DNA of 64,000 nt from Streptomyces olivochromogenes (GTDB taxonomy: Bacteria; Actinomycetota; Actinomycetes; Streptomycetales; Streptomycetaceae). The translations under genes were made by a program, and so were the position numbers. Within the stretch, counting starts at the first letter, position 1. Each line of letters begins with the position of its first letter. This document shows, piece by piece, positions 50,571 through 59,337 of the stretch. The notes under the pieces were generated by a model that had not been told where the DNA came from, searched no databases, and saw nothing but the letters and a program-made list of their open reading frames with translations. The stretch covers positions 19,709 to 83,708 of the forward strand of contig NZ_JADDRL010000038.1 of NCBI RefSeq assembly GCF_021538895.1, read 5' to 3'.

Positions 50571-50579
50571 CGGCCGCCC

Positions 50580-51494
50580 TCATTCCCGGGTTGCGGTCTG
50601 CCCGGCCAGCCAGGCCGCGGTGAGCCCATGGCCGGCCTGGACCAGTCGCCGAGTGTCACGAAAGTCGATGACGCTGGCCACGGGAGTGGTGACGGTGGGC
50701 AGTCGATGGACCAATCCGCGGACCGCCGCGATGTCCCGCCTTTCCCGTTCATCCAAGATCTGGACAAGTGCCCGGAACGCGGCGTCCAGAGCGGCGTGCG
50801 CCGGGCGCCCTGCCTGTTTCGTGACCGCGGCGGGAAGCACGTAGATAGTGGTTGCGCCGAGCCCTTCTGCCTGGAGAACAGGCAGGTCCGCCGACACTCC
50901 CCCGTCGATGAGCCGATGCCCTCCTACGCGCACGGGGGCATACAAGCCCGGGAAGGCCGCCGAGGCGAGTAGGGCCGGGACGGCCTCGCCGCTGGAGAGC
51001 ACGACCGCCGCACCAGTCTCGAAGTCGGTCGCCACGGCGTGCATGGAGACAGCAGCCTCCTCAAGTCGACGGACAGCGACGGCAGACCGCAGCACCTGCC
51101 GCAGCGCTTGGCTGGAGACCGCCCCCTCGCTCCGGCCCAGCGCGGCCCTCGCCAGGGTCCGCACTGAAAGCGGTGCGACGTGCCGACGCTTCAGGCGCAG
51201 CCAGAGCGCTTCCAACCGATCGATACCGCCGATGGTTGGGTCGGCAGCGAAGGCCGCACCGTTGAGTGCCCCGGCCGACGACCCCACCACAAGGTCCGGT
51301 CTGATCCCTGCCTGGGTCAGTGCCCGCAGCATGCCGACCTGTGGCGCACACAGGCTGCCGCCGCCTTGCAGCACGAAGGCCACGATGTCGCGCGGTGCGG
51401 ACTCGGCCTCGGGAGGCACCGTTGGCGTCCCGTGGGCACTCTCCGGCCCCTGTCGCGGTGACAACGCCAGCCTTCCGGCCTGCGCGGTGCTCAT
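50580..51494 (-). CDS. Patatin-like phospholipase, TetR-regulated
   Basis: 304 residues. Oxyanion loop GGGSLCAPQVG (about 44-54), nucleophile S73 in VVGSSAGALNG and catalytic Asp197 in RLIDGGVSADLP make a complete Ser-Asp dyad. The N-terminal 35 residues are variable. Start ATG at 51492-51494. Patatins hydrolyse acyl chains of membrane lipids. An exact copy of the TetR operator lies about 75 nt upstream, and a GAACGTTC palindrome at 51518-51525 even closer, so it should belong to the regulon of the TetR at 48011. Followed by PAP2-like and flippase-like genes. Confidence 0.87.
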   Translation of the reverse strand: MSTAQAGRLALSPRQGPESAHGTPTVPPEAESAPRDIVAFVLQGGGSLCAPQVGMLRALTQAGIRPDLVVGSSAGALNGAAFAADPTIGGIDRLEALWLRLKRRHVAPLSVRTLARAALGRSEGAVSSQALRQVLRSAVAVRRLEEAAVSMHAVATDFETGAAVVLSSGEAVPALLASAAFPGLYAPVRVGGHRLIDGGVSADLPVLQAEGLGATTIYVLPAAVTKQAGRPAHAALDAAFRALVQILDERERRDIAAVRGLVHRLPTVTTPVASVIDFRDTRRLVQAGHGLTAAWLAGQTATRE

Positions 51495-51568
51495 GCCACC
51501 ACCCCCTTTCCCGGAATGAACGTTCCTTTTCCGTCACCACATCCTGAGGGCTTTGATGAGAGTGGGTC

Positions 51569-51586
51569 AAGACGAACATTCGTTTT
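51569..51586. promoter_or_regulatory. TetR operator, copy 2
   Basis: AAGACGAACATTCGTTTT, identical over 18 bases to the site at 47972-47989, 75 nt upstream of the patatin gene. A third, looser ACGAAC-like element in an AT-rich dyad (AAAATAA...TTATTTT) lies at about 51688-51711. Confidence 0.72.
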
Positions 51587-51763
51587 TCTTGCAAAGCGAC
51601 GCCATGCCAAGAGCCACGGGGCAGCACCCCGATGACCCGCGCAGCACCTCCACGCATGTGCGCCGGCGACGCAGGGCGCCGCTTGCAAAAAATAATCGTT
51701 CGTTTTATTTTTGGGAGGCGGGCGTCAGGGGACGGGCGCCCGCAGCCCGCCCAACCGGCCAAC

Positions 51764-51785
51764 AGGGGCGGGCGGCCCCGCCCCT
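51764..51785. terminator. GC-rich 9-bp hairpin
   Basis: AGGGGCGGG-CGGC-CCCGCCCCT, perfect arms. It lies between the patatin promoter region and transposase debris; no gene obviously ends here, so its role is unclear. Confidence 0.45.
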
Positions 51786-51989
51786 GCGAGAGGCTCGTAG
51801 TGGACTCCGCAGGGCGGGGCCCTTTCATGCTCGTGCGGTACCCAGAGCAGCCGGACACAGCGGGGCTACGCCGTCGTCGCAGCGATGAATGGTCCGGCCA
51901 CGCCGGCCTGGAGGCACCACGGAACAGGGTCACGTCCCCGTCCCGCGGGCGGTGCACCGAGGCGCGAACCCACCCTTGTACGCCAACAC

Positions 51990-52075
51990 GCGGCCGAGCA
52001 TGACGGGCTCGCCATCGTCCAACAGCCCACCTACACGCCCGACCTGACCTCGGTCGAGGGCGTCTGGTCGCTACG
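51990..52075 (+). mobile_element. IS630-type transposase remnant
   Basis: HDGLAIVQQPTYTPDLTSVE followed by GVWSL matches the motif LPPYAPxLNPVEGVWS near the end of IS630-family DDE transposases. Only this patch is left; it runs straight into an SDR fragment. Confidence 0.55.
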
Positions 52076-52084
52076 TATTTCGCA

Positions 52085-52432
52085 ATGGACGTCATCGGCG
52101 GTCAGGGCGTCGAGGAAGCCGTGGCGCGCGCCGATGTCGTAATCGACCTGACGAACTCCCCGACCTTTGACGAAGCCTGCCCGGCCTACTTCCAGACCTC
52201 GATGGACAACCTCTGGCCGCGCCCTGGCAGGGCGGCGTCGGCCACCGCGTCGTCATCTCGATCGTCCACGACGCAGTTCATGGAGTTCATCGACGCGGTC
52301 CTGTCCTGGGTCGCCGCCGACGACGACACCGTCCGGCTGACCGCCACACCGATCCATCCGATCGTCGCCCCGGGGGCGGTCCGCCGCATGCTCAGACAGT
52401 CATGGCAGCGATTTTCGACGGGTTCATCATGA
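52085..52432 (+). pseudogene. NmrA/SDR-type gene remnant, right of ECF41 sigma gene 3' end
   Basis: MDVIGGQGVEEAVARADVVI followed by DLTNSPTFDEACPAYFQTSM is the middle of an NmrA-like SDR, then the frame breaks and TTQFMEFIDAVLSWVAADDD appears after a deletion. The Rossmann start is missing. The 3' end overlaps the convergent sigma factor gene. A second decayed relative lies on the other side of that gene. Confidence 0.6.
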
Positions 52433-53288
52433 CGAGCACTCGGTCGATGCCCTCCGGGGTGACGCTCACGGTGAGGACGGCGAACACAGTGCCGTCGCGC
52501 GACAGGCTCACCGCCGGCCTGCCGTTGGCCTCGACCGGCTCCACCGTGACGCCAGGCCAGAAGCGGTCGGCGAACGCGTGATAGTACTTCGCCACGCGCT
52601 GACGGCCCACGACGGGGAACTTCGACGCCCGCACGGCCCCTCCGCCGTCGGCGTACGAGACGACGTCTTCCGTGAACAGCTTCTCCAGTACGGCCACATT
52701 CCCTTCCTGGGCGGCCGCCACGAACACGGTCAGGAACCTCTGGTGGTCAGCGTCCGCGACGCTTGCCCGTTTCCCCGCGGCCAGATGCTTCCGTGCCCGG
52801 CTCACCAGTTGGCGTGCATTGGCCTGCGTCTGGCCGATGATCTCCGCGATCTGCTCGTACGGGTAGTCGAATGCCTCCCGGAGCACGTACGCCGCCCGTT
52901 CCGTGGGGGTGAGCTTCTCCAACAGCATCAGCACCGCGACTTCCAGCGCTTCCGCGTTCAAGGCGCCCAGCGCCGGGTCGCTGCTGGTGTCGACCGGCTC
53001 CGGAAGCCACGGGCCGACATAGGCCTGACGGCGGACCCTCGCCGACTCCAGCACATTGATGGCGAGCCTCGTCACAGTCGTCGTGAGAAACGCCCGCGCG
53101 TTCTCCACCTTGGACCGGTCGTAGGTCTGCCATCGGATCCAGGCCTCTTGGAGGATGTCCTCCGATTCGCTGACGCAGCCGAGCATCCGATAGGCGATCC
53201 CGAACAGATAGCCACGGGCCTCGTTGAACGCTGCCTCTGCTTCCCGGAGGTCCTCGGCGCCATCCGCTGGATTGTTCTTCGGCGACAT
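52392..53288 (-). CDS. ECF41-type RNA polymerase sigma factor (SigJ-like)
   Basis: 298 residues. Region 2 at about 20-85 (YLFGIAYRMLGCVSESEDIL, QEAWIRW), region 4 at about 118-172 (LTPTERAAYVLREAFDYPYE) and a C-terminal SnoaL-like domain that controls activity in this group. ECF41 marks are present: WLPEP at 94-98, D214-G-G-G in SYADGGGAV and NPSK in VMMNPSKI (NPDK in most members). AAGGA lies about 10 nt before ATG at 53286-53288. ECF41 sigma factors are normally beside a carboxymuconolactone decarboxylase, oxidoreductase or epimerase gene that they activate; here both neighbours of that kind are decayed. Confidence 0.9.
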   Translation of the reverse strand: MSPKNNPADGAEDLREAEAAFNEARGYLFGIAYRMLGCVSESEDILQEAWIRWQTYDRSKVENARAFLTTTVTRLAINVLESARVRRQAYVGPWLPEPVDTSSDPALGALNAEALEVAVLMLLEKLTPTERAAYVLREAFDYPYEQIAEIIGQTQANARQLVSRARKHLAAGKRASVADADHQRFLTVFVAAAQEGNVAVLEKLFTEDVVSYADGGGAVRASKFPVVGRQRVAKYYHAFADRFWPGVTVEPVEANGRPAVSLSRDGTVFAVLTVSVTPEGIDRVLVMMNPSKIAAMTV

Positions 53289-53379
53289 TGTGCACAGTCC
53301 TTGATGTTCGGCAAGTTCGACGGCCACCGATGCCACACGTATGAGCGTGCGGATGAACCTCGGGGTTCTGATGGACCGT

Positions 53380-53938
53380 CGGGAATCACGGCTGGTTCAG
53401 GAGAGCCAATCCGTGGAGTGGATAGGGGGGCGATGCGGACGTCGTTCCCGGCGTCGAGGACGTCACTGGTGCCGAGGACGCCGTTGAGCGGGGCGCGGGC
53501 GGCCACTTCGGCGACGCTGCGGGAAGCGTCCTCGGCGGCGATCGACTGGAGCGGCGTACGCGGCAGACGGACGGTCTCGCCGCCGATCGTCCAGGACAGG
53601 ATCGCGTCGACGACCTCCATGAACTGCGTGGCGCGGACGATGAAGTACGGCGAGGCCCGGAGGTCCTCCTGAAGCACCTTGGCCCGGCTGGAGTCCAGCT
53701 CGGGCAGCCGATCCACGACGACGATCGAGAGGATGACGAAGTGTCCGACGCCGCATGGCCCGCTCGCGGCGAGGAGGGTGTCCATCGACGAACCGAGGAA
53801 GGCCGGCGGGGTTTCGTCGGAGGCCGGGGAATTCGTCAGGGTGATGACGACATCGGCGCCCGCGACGGCTGTCGCGTGGAGGTTCTCCACGAGGCGTGAC
53901 CCGATCAGCCCGGTACCACCGATGGCCGCGAATCTCAT
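53380..53938 (-). pseudogene. NmrA/SDR-type gene, internally deleted, upstream of ECF41 gene
   Basis: MRFAAIGGTGLIGSRLVENL is a good Rossmann start, but it jumps at once to VAGADVVITLTNSPASDETP, losing some 30 residues, continues through HFVILSIVVVDRLPELDSSR and TQFMEVVDAILSWTIGGETV, and then loses similarity after PLNGVLGTSDVLDAGND. The frame stays open into the sigma gene, but that part is out of family. Probably the original oxidoreductase partner of the ECF41 factor, now inactive. Confidence 0.6.
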
Positions 53939-54082
53939 GGCATTGTCCAACCCTGGATCCTTGTGTCCAGTACGTGGCGTTATGCGTCAAACCTACCCTC
54001 CCAAGGAGTCGATGCGCCTGAACGGCGTTCGATTGGGGTGCGGCCAGAACGTTGTGCCACCACGCCGCACCGCACAGGGAAA

Positions 54083-54127
54083 GCCGACAGGTACCGCACA
54101 CGTCATGTGAGTGCGGTACCTGTCGGC
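54083..54127. terminator. Perfect 17-bp stem hairpin
   Basis: GCCGACAGGTACCGCAC (54083-54099) and its exact complement (54111-54127), loop 11 nt. It lies 75 nt past the stop of the minus-strand NADH dehydrogenase gene and upstream of the SDR remnant; a strong terminator. Confidence 0.85.
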
Positions 54128-54201
54128 CATGCCCGTCATACGCTCCGTCGGTGATGCCCCCGGCGGGGCCGGGGGCACGCGGTGCGCCCGCGCTCGCGCT
54201 G

Positions 54202-55398
54202 TCAGAGGTTGGAGAAGCGGCCTGCCTGGGCGAGGAGCTGCTCGGAGTCATCGACCGGGGGGTAGATCCACAGCACGTTGATGTCCCGCTTGAGGGCCTT
54301 GGCGTCCTCTCCGGTCATCTGGACCGTACGGTCCCAGCCCTGCGTGACCACGGCGCCGGCCGGACCGAGGTCCAAGCAGGTGCTGTAGGGGTCGGGGGTG
54401 AAGGGCAGCGGGTCGGTTCCCAGGAGGTCGGCGACCACGTTGTGCCCGGCGAACTTCCCCATCGGCAGGGCGTGCTGGCAGCTCTGCGTCGTGTCGTGCC
54501 CGTCCTCCGCCGCGGCAACGGCAGTGTCGCCGGCAGCGTAGACGTCAGGGACTCCCGTCACCCGCAGGTAGGCGTCCACGCTCAGCCGTCCCAGCCGGTC
54601 GCGTTCCCCCGGGATCTGCGCCGTCAGCGGGCTCGCGACCATGCCCGCCGTCCACACGATGGTCGCCGCGGGGATCACCTCGCCGTCCGACAGGGTGACG
54701 TCCTCGGAGGTGGCCGATGCCACGGTGCGGCCAAGGCGGCGTTCGATCTTCAGCTCGTCGAGCGTGCCATCGATGTGCGGGCGGGGTCCGGGACCGAGCT
54801 CCGGCCCGATGACGTCGGCACGGTCGACCAGGACGACCCGCACCTCCTCGCCCGCACCCTGCGCGTCCGCGATCGCCCGCAGCCGCTCACACAGAGCCGT
54901 GGCTACCTCCAGTCCGGTGAAACCGGCCCCGACCACGACGGCCGTGTACCGGCCGGCGGACGAAACCCGCTGGGGCAGCCGCCGCAGATGGTGATCGAAC
55001 GCCGCCGCGGCGGGCAGCGTGTCGATGTCGAACACATCCTGCGCACCGGGGAAGCTGGGCCGCACCAGCTGGCTGCCGGCGGCCAGCACGAGCTTGTCGT
55101 ACGCCAGGTCCAGTTCCTCACCAGTCCGCCCCACGGCACGGACCGTGTGCGCCTCGGTGTCGATCTCGCTCACCGTCGCCGCGACACGACGGACACCGAT
55201 CGGGCCAAGAACACGGTCCAAGGAGACCCGCATGCTCTCCGGCTCCTCCTCGTAAAGGCGCGGACGCACGACCATGTCGTCGCCACCGCTGACGAGGGTC
55301 ACCCGGACGTCCCCCCCTGCCTCACGCGCGGCACGAACGGCTCCTGCCGCGCTCCACACGCCGGCGAAACCCCCACCGATGACAAGGATGTCCTTCAC
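54202..55398 (-). CDS. Type II NADH dehydrogenase / NAD(P)-FAD oxidoreductase
   Basis: 398 residues from GTG at 55396-55398, which has AGGAG 5 nt upstream. Two dinucleotide-binding folds: FAD at residues 3-30 (ILVIGGGFAGVWSAAGAV) and NAD around 155-185 (TAVVVGAGFTGLEVATAL); the second FAD contact is VPDVYAAGDTAV. NDH-2 enzymes pass electrons from NADH to quinones at the inner face of the membrane without pumping protons. The lack of a membrane helix and the shorter C-terminus leave open a related role, such as a ferredoxin or persulfide reductase. Confidence 0.83.
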   Translation of the reverse strand: MKDILVIGGGFAGVWSAAGAVRAAREAGGDVRVTLVSGGDDMVVRPRLYEEEPESMRVSLDRVLGPIGVRRVAATVSEIDTEAHTVRAVGRTGEELDLAYDKLVLAAGSQLVRPSFPGAQDVFDIDTLPAAAAFDHHLRRLPQRVSSAGRYTAVVVGAGFTGLEVATALCERLRAIADAQGAGEEVRVVLVDRADVIGPELGPGPRPHIDGTLDELKIERRLGRTVASATSEDVTLSDGEVIPAATIVWTAGMVASPLTAQIPGERDRLGRLSVDAYLRVTGVPDVYAAGDTAVAAAEDGHDTTQSCQHALPMGKFAGHNVVADLLGTDPLPFTPDPYSTCLDLGPAGAVVTQGWDRTVQMTGEDAKALKRDINVLWIYPPVDDSEQLLAQAGRFSNL

Positions 55399-55792
55399 TC
55401 GTACTCCTATGCCGTACTGACGATTACCCCCGATAGACAGGGCAGGCGGACACCTTGTGACAAGGACGCGATGTGACGTGCGTCGCTGCTGCCACAGCAG
55501 AATGTGAACGTATGAGACGTGGGCGACCTTGGACGTCCACACGGCGGTCAGGAACCGACGGGAGCTGCGCGGCGCGGGCCCGCTTACGGGCGTAACCCAA
55601 CGTGACGCACCCCGCGCAGGCCGTATCACCTCCCCGACGGGCTCAACCCTTACTGCGGCAGGTCGATCGGACGAGCGGAAACCACCGCCGCGGCGCTGCC
55701 CGACCTCGACGCCCGGACCTGGTGCTCCGACCGCAGCACCGGCGCTGTCACAAATCAGAGCACCATCCGGTCAATCACCCAAAAGGTGCAAA
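55399..55792. other. Divergent promoter region, left part
   Basis: About 390 bases between the NADH dehydrogenase and the SpoIIE-type phosphatase genes. No gene recognised; it should carry the NADH dehydrogenase promoter. Confidence 0.4.
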
Positions 55793-55815
55793 CTACGGCG
55801 AATCGATCGCCGTAG
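55793..55815. promoter_or_regulatory. 9-bp-arm palindrome upstream of the phosphatase gene
   Basis: CTACGGCGA-ATCGA-TCGCCGTAG, perfect arms, about 90 nt upstream of the start; operator or RNA hairpin. Confidence 0.55.
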
Positions 55816-55843
55816 CCGTTCTCGGACCGGCTTCCCGCACCCC

Positions 55844-55891
55844 GTACCGCCCCTCCGCCACCTACCTGTACCGCCCCTCCGCCACCTACCT
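55844..55891 (+). repeat. Perfect 24-bp tandem duplication
   Basis: A 24-base unit (55844-55867, core CCGCCCCTCCGCCACC) is repeated without change at 55868-55891, ending 14 nt before the phosphatase start and just upstream of its GAGGA ribosome site. Confidence 0.9.
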
Positions 55892-55905
55892 GAGGACAAA
55901 GTTCG

Positions 55906-58494
55906 ATGACCAGCACTGACAAGGCGACACTCGGTAAGCGGCCGACCACGCACGAGATGTCCGACTCGGCGGTCGCGATGCTCGACGAGCAGGGAACCGT
56001 GCTCGGATGGACACAGGCAGCCGAGCAGCTCGTCGGATACAGCGCCGGGGACGTGGTGGGCCAGTCCTCCACACTCGTACTGCCATCCTCCGAGGAAGCG
56101 CCGACGGTATCGGCGTTCATCGAGCGGTGCCGCGCCCAAAATGGCTGGTCGGGCACTACGGCAGTGCGCCACCGAGACGGCCGAATGCTCACCGTCAGCC
56201 TGCGGATCTCGATGTTGTGGGGGCAGGACGGAGCGGTCCGGTGGCTCGTGTCCGTGACCGACACCGGCAAGATCTCCCGGGAAACGATGAACGGATCGGT
56301 TCGGGAGTCGCTTCTCACTCGGGCACCGATCGGCATCGTCGTATGTGACCCGCAGCTGCGTTGCACCTGGGTGAACGACACGATGGAGAGCCACGACGGC
56401 GTTTTCCGTGACCGACGGCTCGGACGTCGATCCACCGATGCTCTGCCGAGTGCCGAGCGCGAAGCACTGGAAGCAGTGATGCGGCAGGCACTCCAGAGCG
56501 GCGCCACCGGGGTCCACGAGTTCCGGAGCGGGCTGCCGACGAGTCCGCGCCAGGAGAACGTCCTCGTGACTTCGATCTTCTGTCTCCAGGACGCCGAAGG
56601 CCGGGCGCAGGGCGTGTGCGCCATCACTGTGGATGTCACCGAGCGCGCACGGGCGCACGAACGCCTCGCCATCATCAGCGAGGCCAGTACGCGCCTCGGC
56701 AGCACCATGGACGTGATGCAGACCAGCCAGGAGCTGGCCGACCTCGCCGTGCCTCTGTTCGCCGACTACGCCATCGTCGACCTGGAGCACTCGGTCCCGT
56801 TCGGCGAAGGGCCCTCGGTCCACATCGGCCCGATCGGCGAGCGCCTCCCCGTCTTCCGACGTGCCGGTCTGGCCTCGATCCGCCAAGACGTCCCGGAATC
56901 CCCGTGGGTTCGCGGTGAGCAGGTCACCGTGCCGCACGCCTCACCCTTCACCGACGTGCTGCGTACCGGGAGGTCCCACCTGGAGCCGATCCTGAACGCC
57001 GCTCCGGGTACATGGATCGACCGGGACCCGGCACGGGCGCAGAAGATCAATGAGTACGGCATGCACTCCCTGATGGTCGTACCCATCCGCGCGAGGCGCG
57101 TACTGCTCGGGGTGGCGATGTTCATCCGCACCGAGGACCCGGTGCCGTTCCAGGAGGACGATCTGCTCCTCGCCGAGGAACTCGTCAGCCGCGCCGCGCC
57201 GTCGTTGGACAACGCCCGCCTGTACGCCCGCGAACACGCCGCGGCCCTCGCGCTCCAGTGCAACCTGCTCCCTCACCGTTTGAAGGGCGGCTCGGCGGTA
57301 GAGACGGCCTCGCGTTATCGGCCCGCCGACATGGACATCGGTGTCGGGGGCGACTGGTTCGACGTGATCCCGCTGTCCGGCGCCCGGGTGGCCCTCGTCA
57401 TCGGTGACGTGGTCGGCCACGGCATCAACGCCACCGCGGCCATGGGTCGGCTCCGTACCGCCGTACACCTGCTCACCGACATGGAACTGCCCCCCGACGA
57501 ACTGCTGGCCCGCCTCGATGACGCGATCCAGCGACTGACCGAAGAAGCCGACGACACCCAGGGCCAGACACCTGCGGCGGTGGGCGCCACCTGCCTGTAC
57601 GCCGTCTATGACCCGGACACCCGGAAGTGCACCATGGCACGGGCCGGGCACCCCCCGCCCGCGATCGTCGACCCGCAGGGCCGGGTCACCTTCCCCGACC
57701 TCCCCGCCGGAAGCCCGCTCGGCATCGGGCTGGGGGTCCCCTTCGAGGCCGTGGAGTTGGAACTGCCCGAGGGAAGTGTCCTCGCGCTGTACACCGACGG
57801 CCTGATCGAGACCCGCGACTGCGACATCGACGCGGGAATGCACCGCCTGGGCGCCGCCCTGGCACAACCGGGTCGCTCCCTGGAAGACCTCTGCACCCGC
57901 GCGATGGAGATCGTCCCGGGCCAGGCACCGTCCGACGACGTCACCCTGCTCCTCGTCAAGACGCGCTCACTCAGCCCGACCCAGGCTGCCTCCTGGACGC
58001 TGCCGTGTGACCAGACCGCTGTCCGCAGCGCCCGGCACATAGCCGCCGGCCAGCTGACCGAGTGGGGCCTGGAAGGTCTCGAAGACGCCACGAAACTGAT
58101 CGTCAGTGAACTGGTCACCAACGCCGTCCGCCACAGCACCGGCCCGATCGGTCTGCGTCTGATCCAGCACCAGGTCCTGACCTGCGAAGTGTTCGACACC
58201 AACGTCTGCTTCCCACGTCCGCGTCGCGCACACACCACCGATGAGAACGGCCGCGGTCTCTTTATGGTCGACCAACTGGCGCGCAGATGGGGCTCCCGAT
58301 CGGTATCGGGTGGCAAGGTCGTCTGGGCCGATCAAGACCTTGCCCCCGCCCTCACACCCACGCGCCGTCGACCCGCCGCCCGCACTCGAGGAGCGACCGG
58401 ACAATGCCTCCCCATAGCGAGCATTCGGCATAAGGGTCAACCAACAAGAATGACCGCGCGTGCCGGTCGGGTAGCTCCTGAGACGGTCCGGTGA
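55906..58494 (+). CDS. PAS-PAS-GAF-SpoIIE phosphatase with C-terminal anti-sigma-type ATPase
   Basis: 862 residues. Two PAS domains (about 20-130 with GTVLGWTQAAEQLVGYSAGD, and 140-250), a GAF domain (about 255-420), a PP2C/SpoIIE serine phosphatase (about 450-660 with DIGVGGDWFDVIPLSGARVA, VIGDVVGHGINA, LYTDGLIETRD, PSDDVTLL) and an HATPase_c_2 kinase domain (about 690-800 with VTNAVRHSTGP and DENGRGLFMV). Proteins of this design switch anti-anti-sigma factors in stress responses of Streptomyces; here phosphatase and kinase lie in one chain. Metal-binding Asp residues are all present. Partner genes are not in the window. Confidence 0.9.
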   Translation: MTSTDKATLGKRPTTHEMSDSAVAMLDEQGTVLGWTQAAEQLVGYSAGDVVGQSSTLVLPSSEEAPTVSAFIERCRAQNGWSGTTAVRHRDGRMLTVSLRISMLWGQDGAVRWLVSVTDTGKISRETMNGSVRESLLTRAPIGIVVCDPQLRCTWVNDTMESHDGVFRDRRLGRRSTDALPSAEREALEAVMRQALQSGATGVHEFRSGLPTSPRQENVLVTSIFCLQDAEGRAQGVCAITVDVTERARAHERLAIISEASTRLGSTMDVMQTSQELADLAVPLFADYAIVDLEHSVPFGEGPSVHIGPIGERLPVFRRAGLASIRQDVPESPWVRGEQVTVPHASPFTDVLRTGRSHLEPILNAAPGTWIDRDPARAQKINEYGMHSLMVVPIRARRVLLGVAMFIRTEDPVPFQEDDLLLAEELVSRAAPSLDNARLYAREHAAALALQCNLLPHRLKGGSAVETASRYRPADMDIGVGGDWFDVIPLSGARVALVIGDVVGHGINATAAMGRLRTAVHLLTDMELPPDELLARLDDAIQRLTEEADDTQGQTPAAVGATCLYAVYDPDTRKCTMARAGHPPPAIVDPQGRVTFPDLPAGSPLGIGLGVPFEAVELELPEGSVLALYTDGLIETRDCDIDAGMHRLGAALAQPGRSLEDLCTRAMEIVPGQAPSDDVTLLLVKTRSLSPTQAASWTLPCDQTAVRSARHIAAGQLTEWGLEGLEDATKLIVSELVTNAVRHSTGPIGLRLIQHQVLTCEVFDTNVCFPRPRRAHTTDENGRGLFMVDQLARRWGSRSVSGGKVVWADQDLAPALTPTRRRPAARTRGATGQCLPIASIRHKGQPTRMTARAGRVAPETVR

Positions 58495-58575
58495 AGTACC
58501 GCCGAGTGGCCCGCGCACCCGGCGAGTTGCTCCCGTGTGCCGCCACCTCCGTGGTTTGCGGGGTGCGTAGGGCCG

Positions 58576-59160
58576 TCAACGCAGGATGAGACGCAGCGTG
58601 TCGGTGAGCACTGTGGTGGGAACGGCGGGGTCGGTGATCCGCTGTATGCCGAGTCCGATGCCGAGGCTGAGCAGCGTCATCGCGGCCTGCTCGGCGGGCA
58701 TGGCCAGGGAGGCGCCCAACTCCTGGGCCAGGGCGTCGAGTAGTTGAGCGAGCGCCTGGCGGATCGCGACGACACGCGCCGTGATCTCGCGCCGGAGCTC
58801 GTCGTCGTGGCGGGCTTGGGTGAGGAACTCGACTTCGAGCGTGGTCCAGGCCTCGTCGCCGATGTGTGCCTCGCCCCACGCGGTGAACGTCGCCAGTCGG
58901 TCCTCGATCCGGGCGTCACGCATGACGGAGTCGGTGAGCAGGTTCAGTTGTTCGGTACGGATGTCGTCCAGGACAGCCAGGCACAGATGGCCCTTGCTGC
59001 GGAAGTTGGAGTAGACGGCGCCCTTCGAAAAGCCGGCCGCCTCCGCAACTTCACTGAGGGAAGTGGCGCCGTAGCCGTTGCGCAAGAAGAGGTCCCGCGC
59101 GGTGGCGACGAGCCGCTCGCGTGTGCGCTCCTGGCTCTCGGCGCGGCTGAGGCGGGCCAT
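58576..59160 (-). CDS. TetR-family regulator divergent from patatin-monooxygenase pair
   Basis: 194 residues. Helix-turn-helix at about 12-60 (ERTRERLVATARDLFLRNGY, SLSEVAEAAGFSKGAVYSNF) and a ligand-binding domain. ATG at 59158-59160. The 177-nt spacer to the divergent patatin gene carries three related GTATCC elements, two of them dyads, so it probably represses the divergent operon and itself. Not closely similar to the TetR at 48011. Confidence 0.88.
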   Translation of the reverse strand: MARLSRAESQERTRERLVATARDLFLRNGYGATSLSEVAEAAGFSKGAVYSNFRSKGHLCLAVLDDIRTEQLNLLTDSVMRDARIEDRLATFTAWGEAHIGDEAWTTLEVEFLTQARHDDELRREITARVVAIRQALAQLLDALAQELGASLAMPAEQAAMTLLSLGIGLGIQRITDPAVPTTVLTDTLRLILR

Positions 59161-59260
59161 GTCTCTGCTCCCTCTCTGTCCTGCGCAGCCTGACCAGCAG
59201 GCAAGTGAAGCTGTTGAAGTCCTCGGATCCTAACCCCGGCATGGGCTGTCCACCTCGCTC

Positions 59261-59317
59261 GGATACCGCTAGTATCCCGAATCCAGATACCACTGGTATC
59301 CCGATCTCGCCGGTATC
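59261..59317. promoter_or_regulatory. Triple operator cluster (GATACC/GGTATC repeats)
   Basis: GGATAC-N5-GTATCC (59261-59277), the perfect GATACCA-C-TGGTATC (59286-59300) and a third GGTATCCCGAT half site (59312-59322). The last two lie 20-50 nt before the patatin start, the first about 100 nt from the TetR start. Confidence 0.75.
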
Positions 59318-59337
59318 CCGATTGGGCGGAGTACTCA

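Noticed and set aside
49997..50767. 256-codon minus-strand frame overlapping the patatin 3' end
   Set aside because: The upstream half is antisense-like noise within the patatin gene; only the part below 50570 shows PAP2-like fragments.
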